From NCBI GenBank assembly GCA_949045875.1, contig CARPYP010000035.1, positions 1 through 16,887 of the forward strand: a stretch of DNA of 16,887 nt, in the 5' to 3' direction. The position numbers and the translations under genes were made by a program. This DNA is from an uncultured Clostridia bacterium. GTDB taxonomy: Bacteria; Bacillota; Clostridia; TANB77; CAG-508. Below, one piece after another: positions 6,777-11,707 of the stretch; positions within the stretch are counted from its first letter, which is position 1, and each line of letters starts with the position of its first letter. The notes beneath the pieces are model-generated. The model was not told the origin of the DNA, searched no databases, and worked only from the letters and a program-made list of their open reading frames with translations.

Positions 6777-6785
6777 ATAGTACAT

Positions 6786-6854
6786 ATGAAGGACGTGCTA
6801 GACGTACTAAAGCTTATATTGATTTACTTAATTGTAAAACATTTAAGCAGATAG
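6786..6854 (+). CDS. 22-residue hydrophobic peptide, Fst-like toxin candidate (cassette 1)
   Basis: The peptide begins MKDVLDVLKLILIYLI and ends KHLSR: a short amphipathic start, a hydrophobic core and a basic tail. A paralogue of the same length (MKDFIELLKL... at 8026-8094) shares the MKD start, the LLKL/VLKL block and the basic end. Leader hairpin, strong Shine-Dalgarno, promoter spacing, bidirectional terminator and a convergent promoter are all conserved between the two, which supports expression despite the small size. The layout matches the Fst/par type I toxin locus of enterococcal plasmid pAD1, in which a membrane-active peptide of about 33 residues is silenced by an antisense RNA. 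The present peptide is shorter and lacks the usual proline, so membership of that family is inference from architecture. Toxicity is not shown. Confidence 0.65.
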   Translation: MKDVLDVLKLILIYLIVKHLSR

Positions 6855-6935
6855 TATAGGAAAAGACTAGGAGAGCTTTGGTAGGCTCCTAGTCTTTTTT
6901 ATACATATTACTAAACGTGCTTCATAGTAATTATT
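6855..6935 (-). ncRNA. Predicted antisense antitoxin RNA, cassette 1
   Basis: A minus-strand promoter at 6942-6970 should start an RNA near 6935 that ends at the shared terminator, about 80 nt. It overlaps the 3' end of the peptide mRNA fully through the terminator hairpin. It also carries complements of DRa and DRb that match the peptide's start codon region, as RNA II does in the par locus. No conserved reading frame exists in it compared with the cassette 2 counterpart. Ends are estimates. Confidence 0.6.
6861..6898. terminator. Bidirectional terminator shared in cassette 1
   Basis: AAAAGACTAGGAG (6861-6873) and CTCCTAGTCTTTT (6886-6898) form a 13-pair stem. T-runs follow on both strands (six on plus, four on minus). 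It ends the peptide mRNA, the antisense RNA, and probably also the minus-strand gene at 6981-7847, which has no other terminator before it. Confidence 0.85.
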
Positions 6936-6941
6936 ACAATT

Positions 6942-6970
6942 ATAATAGCACATATTTCAATATATGTCAA
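6942..6970 (-). promoter_or_regulatory. Antisense RNA promoter, cassette 1
   Basis: On the minus strand TTGACA (6970-6965) and TATTAT (6947-6942) are 17 bases apart. The same boxes at the same spacing occur at 8185-8213 in cassette 2. The -35 box lies only ten bases beyond the stop codon of the OPRT-like gene. Confidence 0.8.
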
Positions 6971-6980
6971 ATACAAAATT

Positions 6981-7847
6981 TTATTTATTAACTAAATCAT
7001 ATAAATCATTATCTAAAAGATTCCTAATTCTGCCAGGAGTTTTAGGGTCAGTAGCCTTTAAAGACTCTTCAATAAACTCAGGGTGAGCAATTAAGAAATC
7101 TCTCATAGTCTTATATGGATCATCTATAAACTTCTTTACCATATCCAAAGAAGCTTCATTTATAATACCTAATTCAAGAGCTCTTTCAAACAAATTAACA
7201 TCAACACTAATCAAAGAAATAGCCTTAATATTCTCATTAGCTAAAAGTTCAGTTCCACCTTGTTTACGATCAACAATATAACAAGTAGCAACAATATCTC
7301 CGCCTAAATCACGTACAGCAGGAATCCAGAAACGAGTAAAACTAGAAGCGGAAGTAACTAAATCAGTAATATGTAATACTTTTTTATTAGACAAATCAGA
7401 AAGTTGGGAAGTCGTAGAAAAATCATAATTACTTACAAGAGTTTCATGGTCTTTAAAAATAGTTACATGAGGTTTTTTAAGTAAATAAGCAATAATATTA
7501 GAAAAGAACCAATCTCTCCTTTCGCCTCCAGAAATATAATCAATCTCATCAATATTAACACTATTATTTATAGAATCAATCATAATATCAATAACATTCT
7601 TAAAAATTTCATTTGATTTATATTGTTCAAGGACTCTATCAAAAACCTTTTTAGGTAAAACCATTCTATCAGAAAGTAAACCATCAATAATAGAAAGTAA
7701 ATCAGAAGAAGCCTGTTTACCACCATAAACATATTGAGTATTTACAAAATAAGGAGAAATTAAACCAGAAGTAAGGAAAAAAGGTTTATTCTCTGGGCAC
7801 ACTTCAACTGCACTTGTCTTAAATAAATATGATACTAAATCACTCAT
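6981..7847 (-). CDS. Orotate phosphoribosyltransferase-like PRTase
   Basis: A 288-residue type I phosphoribosyltransferase. LTSGLISPYF (25-34) matches the N-terminal hood of orotate phosphoribosyltransferase (ALTSG.ISPYY). ISGGERRDWFFS (105-116) and the PRPP loop LHITDLVTSASS (158-169) are visible; the loop has TDL where the classical form has DDV, and keeps T-S-A-S-S for phosphate binding. KPHVTIFKD (125-133) and VDRKQGG (192-198) also fit the OPRT fold. A C-terminal extension of about 80 residues (ALELGIINEAS..., PEFIEESL) makes it longer than classical PyrE (about 210). No other pyr gene is nearby, so it may be a salvage or regulatory paralogue rather than the biosynthetic enzyme. GGAGGT lies seven bases before the ATG. 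It reads into cassette 1 and lies between the two peptide cassettes. Confidence 0.75.
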   Translation of the reverse strand: MSDLVSYLFKTSAVEVCPENKPFFLTSGLISPYFVNTQYVYGGKQASSDLLSIIDGLLSDRMVLPKKVFDRVLEQYKSNEIFKNVIDIMIDSINNSVNIDEIDYISGGERRDWFFSNIIAYLLKKPHVTIFKDHETLVSNYDFSTTSQLSDLSNKKVLHITDLVTSASSFTRFWIPAVRDLGGDIVATCYIVDRKQGGTELLANENIKAISLISVDVNLFERALELGIINEASLDMVKKFIDDPYKTMRDFLIAHPEFIEESLKATDPKTPGRIRNLLDNDLYDLVNK

Positions 7848-7894
7848 ACAAATACCTCCAAAATTAAATATTTTATCTTATAATTCTTTTTTCG

Positions 7895-7923
7895 ATTATA
7901 TCACCCCAAATCATAAAAAGCAA
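7895..7923 (-). promoter_or_regulatory. Promoter of the OPRT-like gene
   Basis: On the minus strand TTGCTT (7923-7918) and a consensus TATAAT (7900-7895) are 17 bases apart, about 48 bases before the start codon. It is divergent from the cassette 2 promoter, with 33 bases between the two -35 boxes. Confidence 0.7.
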
Positions 7924-7956
7924 TAAAAATGTAGAAAACTATCATATTTCTCGTAT

Positions 7957-7985
7957 TTGACAAAATGCATCAAGTAGTATAATAT
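7957..7985 (+). promoter_or_regulatory. Promoter of peptide cassette 2
   Basis: TTGACA (7957-7962) and TAATAT (7980-7985) are 17 bases apart; an alternative TATAAT at 7978-7983 has 15-base spacing. The CCTTT hairpin begins 31 bases after the -35 box, as in cassette 1. Confidence 0.75.
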
Positions 7986-7993
7986 TGTATATG

Positions 7994-8018
7994 CCTTTCT
8001 GCAAAGGTAGAAGGGAGG
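7994..8018 (+). promoter_or_regulatory. Leader hairpin and ribosome binding site, cassette 2
   Basis: CCTTT (7994-7998) and AAAGG (8003-8007) form a hairpin with loop CTGC, followed by TAGAAGGGAGG. GGGAGG (8013-8018) is seven bases from the ATG. The arrangement mirrors 6751-6776. Confidence 0.6.
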
Positions 8019-8025
8019 TATATTC

Positions 8026-8094
8026 ATGAAAGATTTCATAGAGCTACTAAAGCTCATTATCATTTATTACATATTAAAGAAAATGGGTGAGTAG
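8026..8094 (+). CDS. 22-residue hydrophobic peptide, Fst-like toxin candidate (cassette 2)
   Basis: The peptide begins MKDFIELLKLIIIYYILKK and ends MGE. Compared with the cassette 1 peptide it has the same length, the same MKD start and a hydrophobic core of isoleucine, leucine and tyrosine, but an acidic last residue. The ATG follows GGGAGG by seven bases. The full set of surrounding signals (promoter, 5' hairpin, bidirectional terminator, convergent promoter with TTGACA/TATTAT) is preserved while the surrounding sequence has drifted, which points to selection. A membrane-acting toxin of a type I system is the likeliest role by architecture; a membrane-bound regulatory peptide is the main alternative. 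Confidence 0.65.
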   Translation: MKDFIELLKLIIIYYILKKMGE

Positions 8095-8095
8095 C

Positions 8096-8178
8096 AAAAG
8101 AAAAATACTAGGAAGGTTTTAGAAGGCTTCCTAGTATTTTTTTCTGCATATTCATTACTTGATTTCATAGTAATTACT
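8096..8178 (-). ncRNA. Predicted antisense antitoxin RNA, cassette 2
   Basis: A minus-strand promoter at 8185-8213 should start an RNA near 8178 that stops at the shared terminator. It would carry complements of DRa and DRb that match the start region of the 22-residue peptide gene, and of the whole terminator hairpin. A short reading frame on this strand (MYAIIIIVIT...) is not conserved in cassette 1, so a non-coding RNA is favoured. Ends are estimates. Confidence 0.6.
8101..8141. terminator. Bidirectional terminator shared in cassette 2
   Basis: AAAAATACTAGGAAG (8101-8115) and CTTCCTAGTATTTTT (8127-8141) form a 15-pair stem, with T-runs on both strands. The CTAGGA/TCCTAG core is the same as in cassette 1, but the outer pairs have changed together. 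Confidence 0.88.
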
Positions 8179-8184
8179 ATAATT

Positions 8185-8213
8185 ATAATAGCATACATTT
8201 CATAATATGTCAA
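8185..8213 (-). promoter_or_regulatory. Antisense RNA promoter, cassette 2
   Basis: On the minus strand TTGACA (8213-8208) and TATTAT (8190-8185) are 17 bases apart. Its -35 side lies in an imperfect inverted repeat with the -35 box of the HD-protein gene (8209-8221 against 8243-8255, one mismatch). Confidence 0.8.
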
Positions 8214-8248
8214 TTGATTTAGAAAATGAATACTTTTCCCCAAATTAA

Positions 8249-8277
8249 TTGACACCCAAATTATAAAATGCTAATAT
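8249..8277 (+). promoter_or_regulatory. Promoter of the HD-domain gene
   Basis: TTGACA (8249-8254) and TAATAT (8272-8277) are 17 bases apart, predicting a leader of about 34 bases before ATG 8318. Confidence 0.75.
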
Positions 8278-8317
8278 ATAAAAAGTAAGTAGAATAAATA
8301 AAAGAAAGGAAATAAAA

Positions 8318-8872
8318 ATGAAAGAAGAATTTATCGAACTATTAAAAAGTACCAATAGAGAAGGAATAGAAAACCTAATAAACTTTTTAGAAAAAACGGA
8401 CTTTTTTGAAGCACCAGCAAGTACAAGATTTCATGGAGACTACAAAGGAGGACTAGTAGAACACAGTATAAAAGTATATGAAATATTCAAAGAAAAGGTA
8501 AAAAATGCAAGTATAGAAATAAATATACCAGAAGACACAATAATAATAACAGCCTTATTACACGATATCTGTAAAGCAAACTTTTATAAAGTAGATTATA
8601 GAAATGCCAAAAACGAATTAGGAGTTTGGGAAAAAGTACCATATTATACAGTAGATGACCAAATACCATATGGGCATGGAGAAAAATCAGTAATGATGAT
8701 TACAGAATACATAAAATTAACCCCAGAAGAAAAATATGCTATTCGTTGGCATATGGGATTTACAGAACCAAAAGAAGTATACTCTACAATAGGAATAGCA
8801 TATAAAAAATATCCTATAGCATTATTACTATTTGAAGCAGACCTAGAAGCAACATATTTTTTCGATATATAG
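8318..8872 (+). CDS. HD-domain metal-dependent phosphohydrolase
   Basis: A 184-residue soluble protein with a complete HD-domain metal site: His49 (GGLVEHS), His82-Asp83 (LLHDICK), His120 (GHGEKS), His145 (IRWHMG) and Asp175 (EADLEA). HD proteins hydrolyse phosphoesters of nucleotides or RNA using one or two divalent metals. The GGLVEHS and LLHDICK segments resemble the HD domain of YhaM-type 3'-5' exoribonucleases, but the N-terminal nucleic-acid-binding domain of YhaM is absent, so the substrate is unknown. A dNTP or nucleotide phosphatase role is equally possible. AGAAAGGA precedes the ATG. It has its own promoter and sits alone between peptide cassette 2 and the folate unit; the mobile element at 8926 follows. 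Confidence 0.8.
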   Translation: MKEEFIELLKSTNREGIENLINFLEKTDFFEAPASTRFHGDYKGGLVEHSIKVYEIFKEKVKNASIEINIPEDTIIITALLHDICKANFYKVDYRNAKNELGVWEKVPYYTVDDQIPYGHGEKSVMMITEYIKLTPEEKYAIRWHMGFTEPKEVYSTIGIAYKKYPIALLLFEADLEATYFFDI

Positions 8873-8903
8873 AAAAATTGTATAAGCAAAAGATATTCTG
8901 ATA

Positions 8904-8920
8904 TATAAATTTGTGTTTGT
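8904..8920. repeat. 17-nt dispersed repeat, copy 2
   Basis: TATAAATTTGTGTTTGT is identical to 1721-1737. It ends five bases before the short mobile element at 8926, so it may be part of that element's insertion context. Confidence 0.5.
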
Positions 8921-8925
8921 ATAAG

Positions 8926-9036
8926 AACCCTCAGTCACTGCGTGACAGCTCCCTTAAATAAGGGAGCCAAGGGGATTGAGCAGATTCTTGCCTCCCTTAC
9001 CTAAGGGAGGTGGCAGCCGAAGGCTGACGGAGGGTT
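8926..9036. mobile_element. MITE-like palindromic element, complete copy
   Basis: A 111-bp non-coding element with inverted ends (AACCCTCAGTCA and TGACGGAGGGTT). Inside are four hairpins in a row: GTCAC/GTGAC (8934-8946), GCTCCCTTA/TAAGGGAGC (8948-8967), CCTCCCTTA/TAAGGGAGG (8991-9010) and CAGCC/GGCTG (9014-9026). This CCCTCAGTCA...GGAGGG type is familiar as a dispersed repeat in gut Clostridia. It is far richer in G+C than its surroundings. A partial inverted copy lies at 9824-9896. Confidence 0.8.
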
Positions 9037-9081
9037 AATGTAAGTCTGCACCAAATTCCCCTGACTTAAACGTAAAATATA

Positions 9082-9110
9082 TTGACGAAACAAATATAAT
9101 GGTGTAAAAT
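9082..9110 (+). promoter_or_regulatory. Promoter of the folate riboswitch/folT unit
   Basis: TTGACG (9082-9087) and TAAAAT (9105-9110) are 17 bases apart. The start expected near 9117 is just before the riboswitch P1 stem at 9121. Confidence 0.7.
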
Positions 9111-9120
9111 AATAATGAAA

Positions 9121-9276
9121 ATAGAGTAAGATATAATTAGTAAAGACTCATTAAACGGGAAGTTGTTAATGAGGCAAAGGTAGAAAACCTGCTTAATTAT
9201 TTCTGCATTCCGCTATGAAAAAAGAGAAAAAAGATAATCTCCTTTTTTGGAAACTCTAGTTTTAAAAGAAAGGAGA
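9121..9276 (+). promoter_or_regulatory. Tetrahydrofolate (THF, folT) riboswitch with translational switch
   Basis: The aptamer runs 9121-9216. ATAG (9121-9124) pairs with CTAT (9213-9216) as P1; the conserved AGAGTA near the 5' end and TGCATTCCGCTA near the 3' end match the THF class. ATAATTA/TTAATTAT, CTCATTAA/TTAATGAG (9147-9154, 9166-9173) and AGGT/ACCT form the inner helices. Downstream, TCTCCTTT (9238-9245) is the exact complement of AAAGGAGA (9269-9276), the folT Shine-Dalgarno; it can instead pair with AAAAAAGAGA (9218-9227). This suggests control of translation initiation. The class call rests on motif memory plus the folT gene next door. Confidence 0.8.
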
Positions 9277-9283
9277 AATTTTT

Positions 9284-9814
9284 ATGTCAAAAACAAAAAA
9301 GATGATATTATCAGCACTATTTATAGCATTAGGAATAGTATTATCAAGATTTTTAGGATTTAGAGTAGTAAACCTATCATTTAGTTTTGGATTTGTACCA
9401 TTAATGTTATCAGCAATATGGTTAGGACCAAAATACTCAACACTAATAGGAGGACTAGTAGACTTAATTGGGGCACTACTATTTCCAGTAGGTTCATATT
9501 TTGTAGGATACACCATAGACTCTATGTTAAATGGACTAATATATGGAATAATACTATATGAAAAACCAGGACAAGAAAGAAGTACAAAAGAATTTATAAT
9601 AAGATTACTAATAGCTACATTCATAGTATCTGTACTATGTAATCTATTCTTATCATCACTATGGTCATACCTTGTATATGGAAAAGCATATTTAGTTGCA
9701 TTATCAGCAAAACTACCGCTAGAAGCAATAAGATATCCTGTGAAAATAGTAACAATATTAGTTCTTGCCAAAATATTAACACCACTAAAAAACAAATACC
9801 TAATACAAGATTGA
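9284..9814 (+). CDS. folT: Folate ECF transporter S component FolT
   Basis: A 176-residue integral membrane protein with about six hydrophobic segments, beginning MSKTKKMILSALFIALGIVL. Family features include LSRFLGFRVVNLSFSFGFVP near the N-terminus and LGPKYSTLIGGLVDLIGALLFP, which fit the folate-family substrate-binding S subunit. FolT captures folates outside the cell and needs the EcfT/EcfA energising module, both of whose types are encoded just downstream. The upstream THF riboswitch independently supports the substrate. Start: ATG 9284 follows AAAGGAG at eight bases. The stop is TGA. A palindromic element follows immediately and may serve as terminator, so the ECF genes may be transcribed partly by readthrough. 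Confidence 0.9.
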   Translation: MSKTKKMILSALFIALGIVLSRFLGFRVVNLSFSFGFVPLMLSAIWLGPKYSTLIGGLVDLIGALLFPVGSYFVGYTIDSMLNGLIYGIILYEKPGQERSTKEFIIRLLIATFIVSVLCNLFLSSLWSYLVYGKAYLVALSAKLPLEAIRYPVKIVTILVLAKILTPLKNKYLIQD

Positions 9815-9823
9815 GACAAAACT

Positions 9824-9896
9824 GTAAGGGAGGCGAGCTTTTACTCTACCCTCGGCTCCCTTATTTAAGGGAGCTGTCACAAAGTGACTGAGGGTT
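9824..9896. mobile_element. Partial, inverted copy of the MITE-like element
   Basis: Bases 9855-9896 are close to the reverse complement of 8926-8967, including GCTCCCTTA/TAAGGGAGC (9855-9874), GTCAC/GTGAC (9876-9888) and the TGAGGGTTCTTATA end. The other half is short and diverged (GTAAGGGAGGCGAGC). The two copies bracket the riboswitch and folT in opposite orientation. Confidence 0.75.
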
Positions 9897-9966
9897 CTTA
9901 TATAAAGTAAATATTTAAAATGGTCAACAAAAAATATTATATGTTTAATAATTAAGGATGATAAAA

Positions 9967-10740
9967 ATGATAGAATTAAAAGATGTAAACTTTAAATATA
10001 AAAATGGAGACATGGTATTAAAAGACATAAACCTAAAGATACATGAAAAAGAATTTGTAACAATAATTGGAAAAAATGGTTCAGGAAAATCAACGCTATT
10101 AAAGCTTATAGGAGGGATTACAAAGGCAACAAAAGGAGAAGCAATAGTAGATGATATTGACTTAAATAATAAAAAGAACTTCATGAGCATAAGGAAAAAA
10201 GTAGGAATAGTATTTCAAAACCCAGAAAACCAAATAATATTCAATAATGTACATGATGATATTGCGTTTGGAATAAAAAATTTAGGATTAGACAATTTAG
10301 AAGAAAGAATAAAAGAAGCCTTAAAAACAGTAAACATGGAAGAACACGAAAATGCAGAAAGCTACGACTTATCAATGGGGCAAAAACAAAGAATAACTAT
10401 TGCAAGTGTATTAAGTATGGGAACAAAATACATAGTAATGGATGAGCCAACAGCAATGTTAGACTCAGAAGGAAAAGAAACAGTATATGAAATAGTAAAA
10501 GAATTAAAAAAACAAGGATATACAATAATATATGCAACAAATGTAATGGATGAAATTTTATATTCTGATAGAATAATATTAATGGAAAAAGGTATGATAG
10601 CAAAAGAAATAAAACCAAATGAAATATTAGAAAACATAGAGGAACTAAAAGAAAGAAATCTACAAATACCACCAAAAATTCAAACTTTATTAAAACTGCG
10701 TAAAAAAGGTATAAACATAGAACTTGAAGAAATAATGTAA
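9967..10740 (+). CDS. ecfA: ECF transporter ATP-binding protein (EcfA-type)
   Basis: A 257-residue ABC ATPase. Walker A GKNGSGKST (35-43), Q-loop FQNPENQI (Gln84), signature LSMGQKQR (135-142) and Walker B IVMDEP with catalytic Glu160 are intact. The switch (H-loop) region reads YATNVMDE, with Asn192 where nearly all ABC ATPases have His; the codon is AAT. Group II ECF transporters use two different ATPases, and only one is present here. The start is taken at 9967: the upstream in-frame ATG at 9958 overlaps its own ribosome binding site, whereas TAAGGA is eight bases before 9967. ecfT follows after 25 bases. With folT upstream, a folate-dedicated or shared energising module is likely. Confidence 0.85.
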   Translation: MIELKDVNFKYKNGDMVLKDINLKIHEKEFVTIIGKNGSGKSTLLKLIGGITKATKGEAIVDDIDLNNKKNFMSIRKKVGIVFQNPENQIIFNNVHDDIAFGIKNLGLDNLEERIKEALKTVNMEEHENAESYDLSMGQKQRITIASVLSMGTKYIVMDEPTAMLDSEGKETVYEIVKELKKQGYTIIYATNVMDEILYSDRIILMEKGMIAKEIKPNEILENIEELKERNLQIPPKIQTLLKLRKKGINIELEEIM

Positions 10741-10765
10741 GGCAAAGAAAAGGAAGGAAATAAAA

Positions 10766-11344
10766 ATGAAAGATGTAATAAAATTCCTGCTATTTATGCT
10801 ATATACAATACTTATATTCTTTATATCAGACTATAAAATAATTACCATAATATTTTTAATAAACATAATATTAATGATAATAGGAAAAATAAAATTAAAG
10901 TCAGCATTAAGAAGTATAATAAAGTTATTACCATTTATAGCATTTGTTGTAATGATAAACCTAATACTAATGTCAAAAGAAAAAGCAATATTAATAGGAA
11001 TAAGGCTAATACTAGTATGTAATTTTACATATACATTCACAAAAAACTTTACACCACAGCAACTATCAAGCTCAGTAGAAAAAATATTAATACCATTAAA
11101 AATATTAAAGGTAAACACAAGGGAAATAGGAATAATGATAAGTATAGCGGTAGCATTTGTTCCAATATTAAAAAATGAAGGAAACAAAATAAAAGAATCA
11201 CTACAATCAAAAGGATTTAATGTAAATGGGATAAATATGATAAAAAACATAAACTTAATATTAGTACCATTAATAGTCTCAATATTAAAAAGAGTACAAC
11301 AGATAGAAAATGCATTCAAATCAAAAGGATACATAAGCGAATAA
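10766..11344 (+). CDS. ecfT: ECF transporter transmembrane component EcfT
   Basis: A 192-residue membrane protein with hydrophobic segments near residues 5-22, 24-40, 50-70, 76-92 and 150-165. The cytoplasmic region carries two short motifs, SLQSKGF and AFKSKGY, at the places where EcfT coupling helices have Ala-Arg-Gly motifs that dock into the ATPases. Here both read S-K-G, a conservative change. The protein is shorter than many EcfT (about 250-270). It directly follows the ATPase gene with its own GGAAGGAAA ribosome binding site. EcfT links ATP hydrolysis to toppling of the S component (FolT here). An intrinsic terminator ends the unit. Confidence 0.82.
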   Translation: MKDVIKFLLFMLYTILIFFISDYKIITIIFLINIILMIIGKIKLKSALRSIIKLLPFIAFVVMINLILMSKEKAILIGIRLILVCNFTYTFTKNFTPQQLSSSVEKILIPLKILKVNTREIGIMISIAVAFVPILKNEGNKIKESLQSKGFNVNGINMIKNINLILVPLIVSILKRVQQIENAFKSKGYISE

Positions 11345-11366
11345 AAAAAGCCATAGATGGCTTTTT
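11344..11366. terminator. Bidirectional terminator between ecfT and the acidic peptide gene
   Basis: AAAAAAGCCA (11344-11353) and TGGCTTTTT (11358-11366) form a short stem with A and T tails. It ends ecfT on the plus strand and the 11367-11519 gene on the minus strand, directly abutting both stop codons. Confidence 0.85.
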
Positions 11367-11519
11367 CTATTTCTTTTCAGTAGGAATTACAATATTTTTT
11401 TTATTATCAGAATCCTCAGATTTTTTATTAATATTAACATGACTATATACAGGTGATATATCCAAAAAACCATCACCAGAGACAATTTCAAAATCTTTCT
11501 TATCTAAATCATCATCCAT
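11367..11519 (-). CDS. 50-residue acidic hypothetical protein
   Basis: A minus-strand reading frame from ATG 11519 to TAG 11367-11369, with a perfect GGAGGT seven bases before the start. The product begins MDDDLDKKDFEIVSGDGFLD and ends in a lysine-rich tail (IVIPTEKK). It is soluble, strongly charged at both ends, without cysteines or a membrane segment. Between ribosome binding site and the upstream region is a GAGC/GCTC hairpin (11534-11546). Convergent arrangement with ecfT and a shared terminator support it as a real gene. I recognise no family; the composition suggests a disordered or binding peptide. Confidence 0.65.
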   Translation of the reverse strand: MDDDLDKKDFEIVSGDGFLDISPVYSHVNINKKSEDSDNKKNIVIPTEKK

Positions 11520-11634
11520 AAAGACCTCCATTCGAGCAAAAAGCTCTAATAAAAATTGGAAACGACAAAAACATATCCAATCTATTTTATGTTACCATAA
11601 GTTACAAAAAAAAGCAAGGAAAAGAAAAAATTAA

Positions 11635-11663
11635 TTGAAAAAAAGTTAATATTGTGGTATTAT
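11635..11663 (+). promoter_or_regulatory. Promoter of the Nudix/dUTPase operon
   Basis: TTGAAA (11635-11640) and TATTAT (11658-11663) are 17 bases apart, with transcription expected from about 11670. Confidence 0.65.
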
Positions 11664-11707
11664 TATAAAAAAATTACATAGGAGATATGAATAAAGAAGG
11701 TGAAAAA

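Larger units (their letters stand above)
6781..6921 (+). repeat. Direct repeats DRa and DRb, cassette 1
   Basis: TACATAT (6781-6787, covering the first two bases of the start codon) recurs at 6902-6908, and ACGTGCT (6793-6799, codons 3-5) recurs at 6915-6921. The second copies lie inside the predicted antisense RNA, so that RNA carries the exact complement of the peptide gene's start region. Spacing of the two blocks is 12 and 13 bases, identical to cassette 2. Confidence 0.65.
8020..8170 (+). repeat. Direct repeats DRa and DRb, cassette 2
   Basis: ATATTCAT (8020-8027, reaching into the start codon) recurs at 8148-8155, and GATTTCATAG (8032-8041, codons 3-6) recurs at 8161-8170. Block spacing is 12 and 13 bases, the same as in cassette 1, but the repeated sequences themselves are different. 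The TTCATAG part downstream is also present next to the cassette 1 DRb, so only part of this DRb is cassette-specific. Confidence 0.65.

Noticed and set aside
8067..8255. 62-residue minus-strand frame over cassette 2
   Set aside because: It overlaps the predicted antisense RNA and terminator and is not conserved in cassette 1, so an RNA product is more likely.
8026..8350. Likeness of the cassette 2 peptide start (MKDFIELLK) to the HD protein start (MKEEFIELLK)
   Set aside because: The match covers about nine residues, codons differ, and the cassette 1 peptide does not share it, so it is probably chance.
8926..9036. CRISPR-like array from repeated CTCCCTTA units
   Set aside because: The units are arms of adjacent hairpins within one short element, not regular repeats with unique spacers.
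9958..9966. ATG at 9958 as start of the ECF ATPase
   Set aside because: It overlaps the TAAGGA ribosome binding site; ATG 9967 has correct spacing and gives the usual family N-terminus.
11687..11707. ATG at 11687 as start of the Nudix gene
   Set aside because: Its GGAG is only two bases away; GTG 11708 has GAAGG at seven bases and fits the family start. Not fully excluded.
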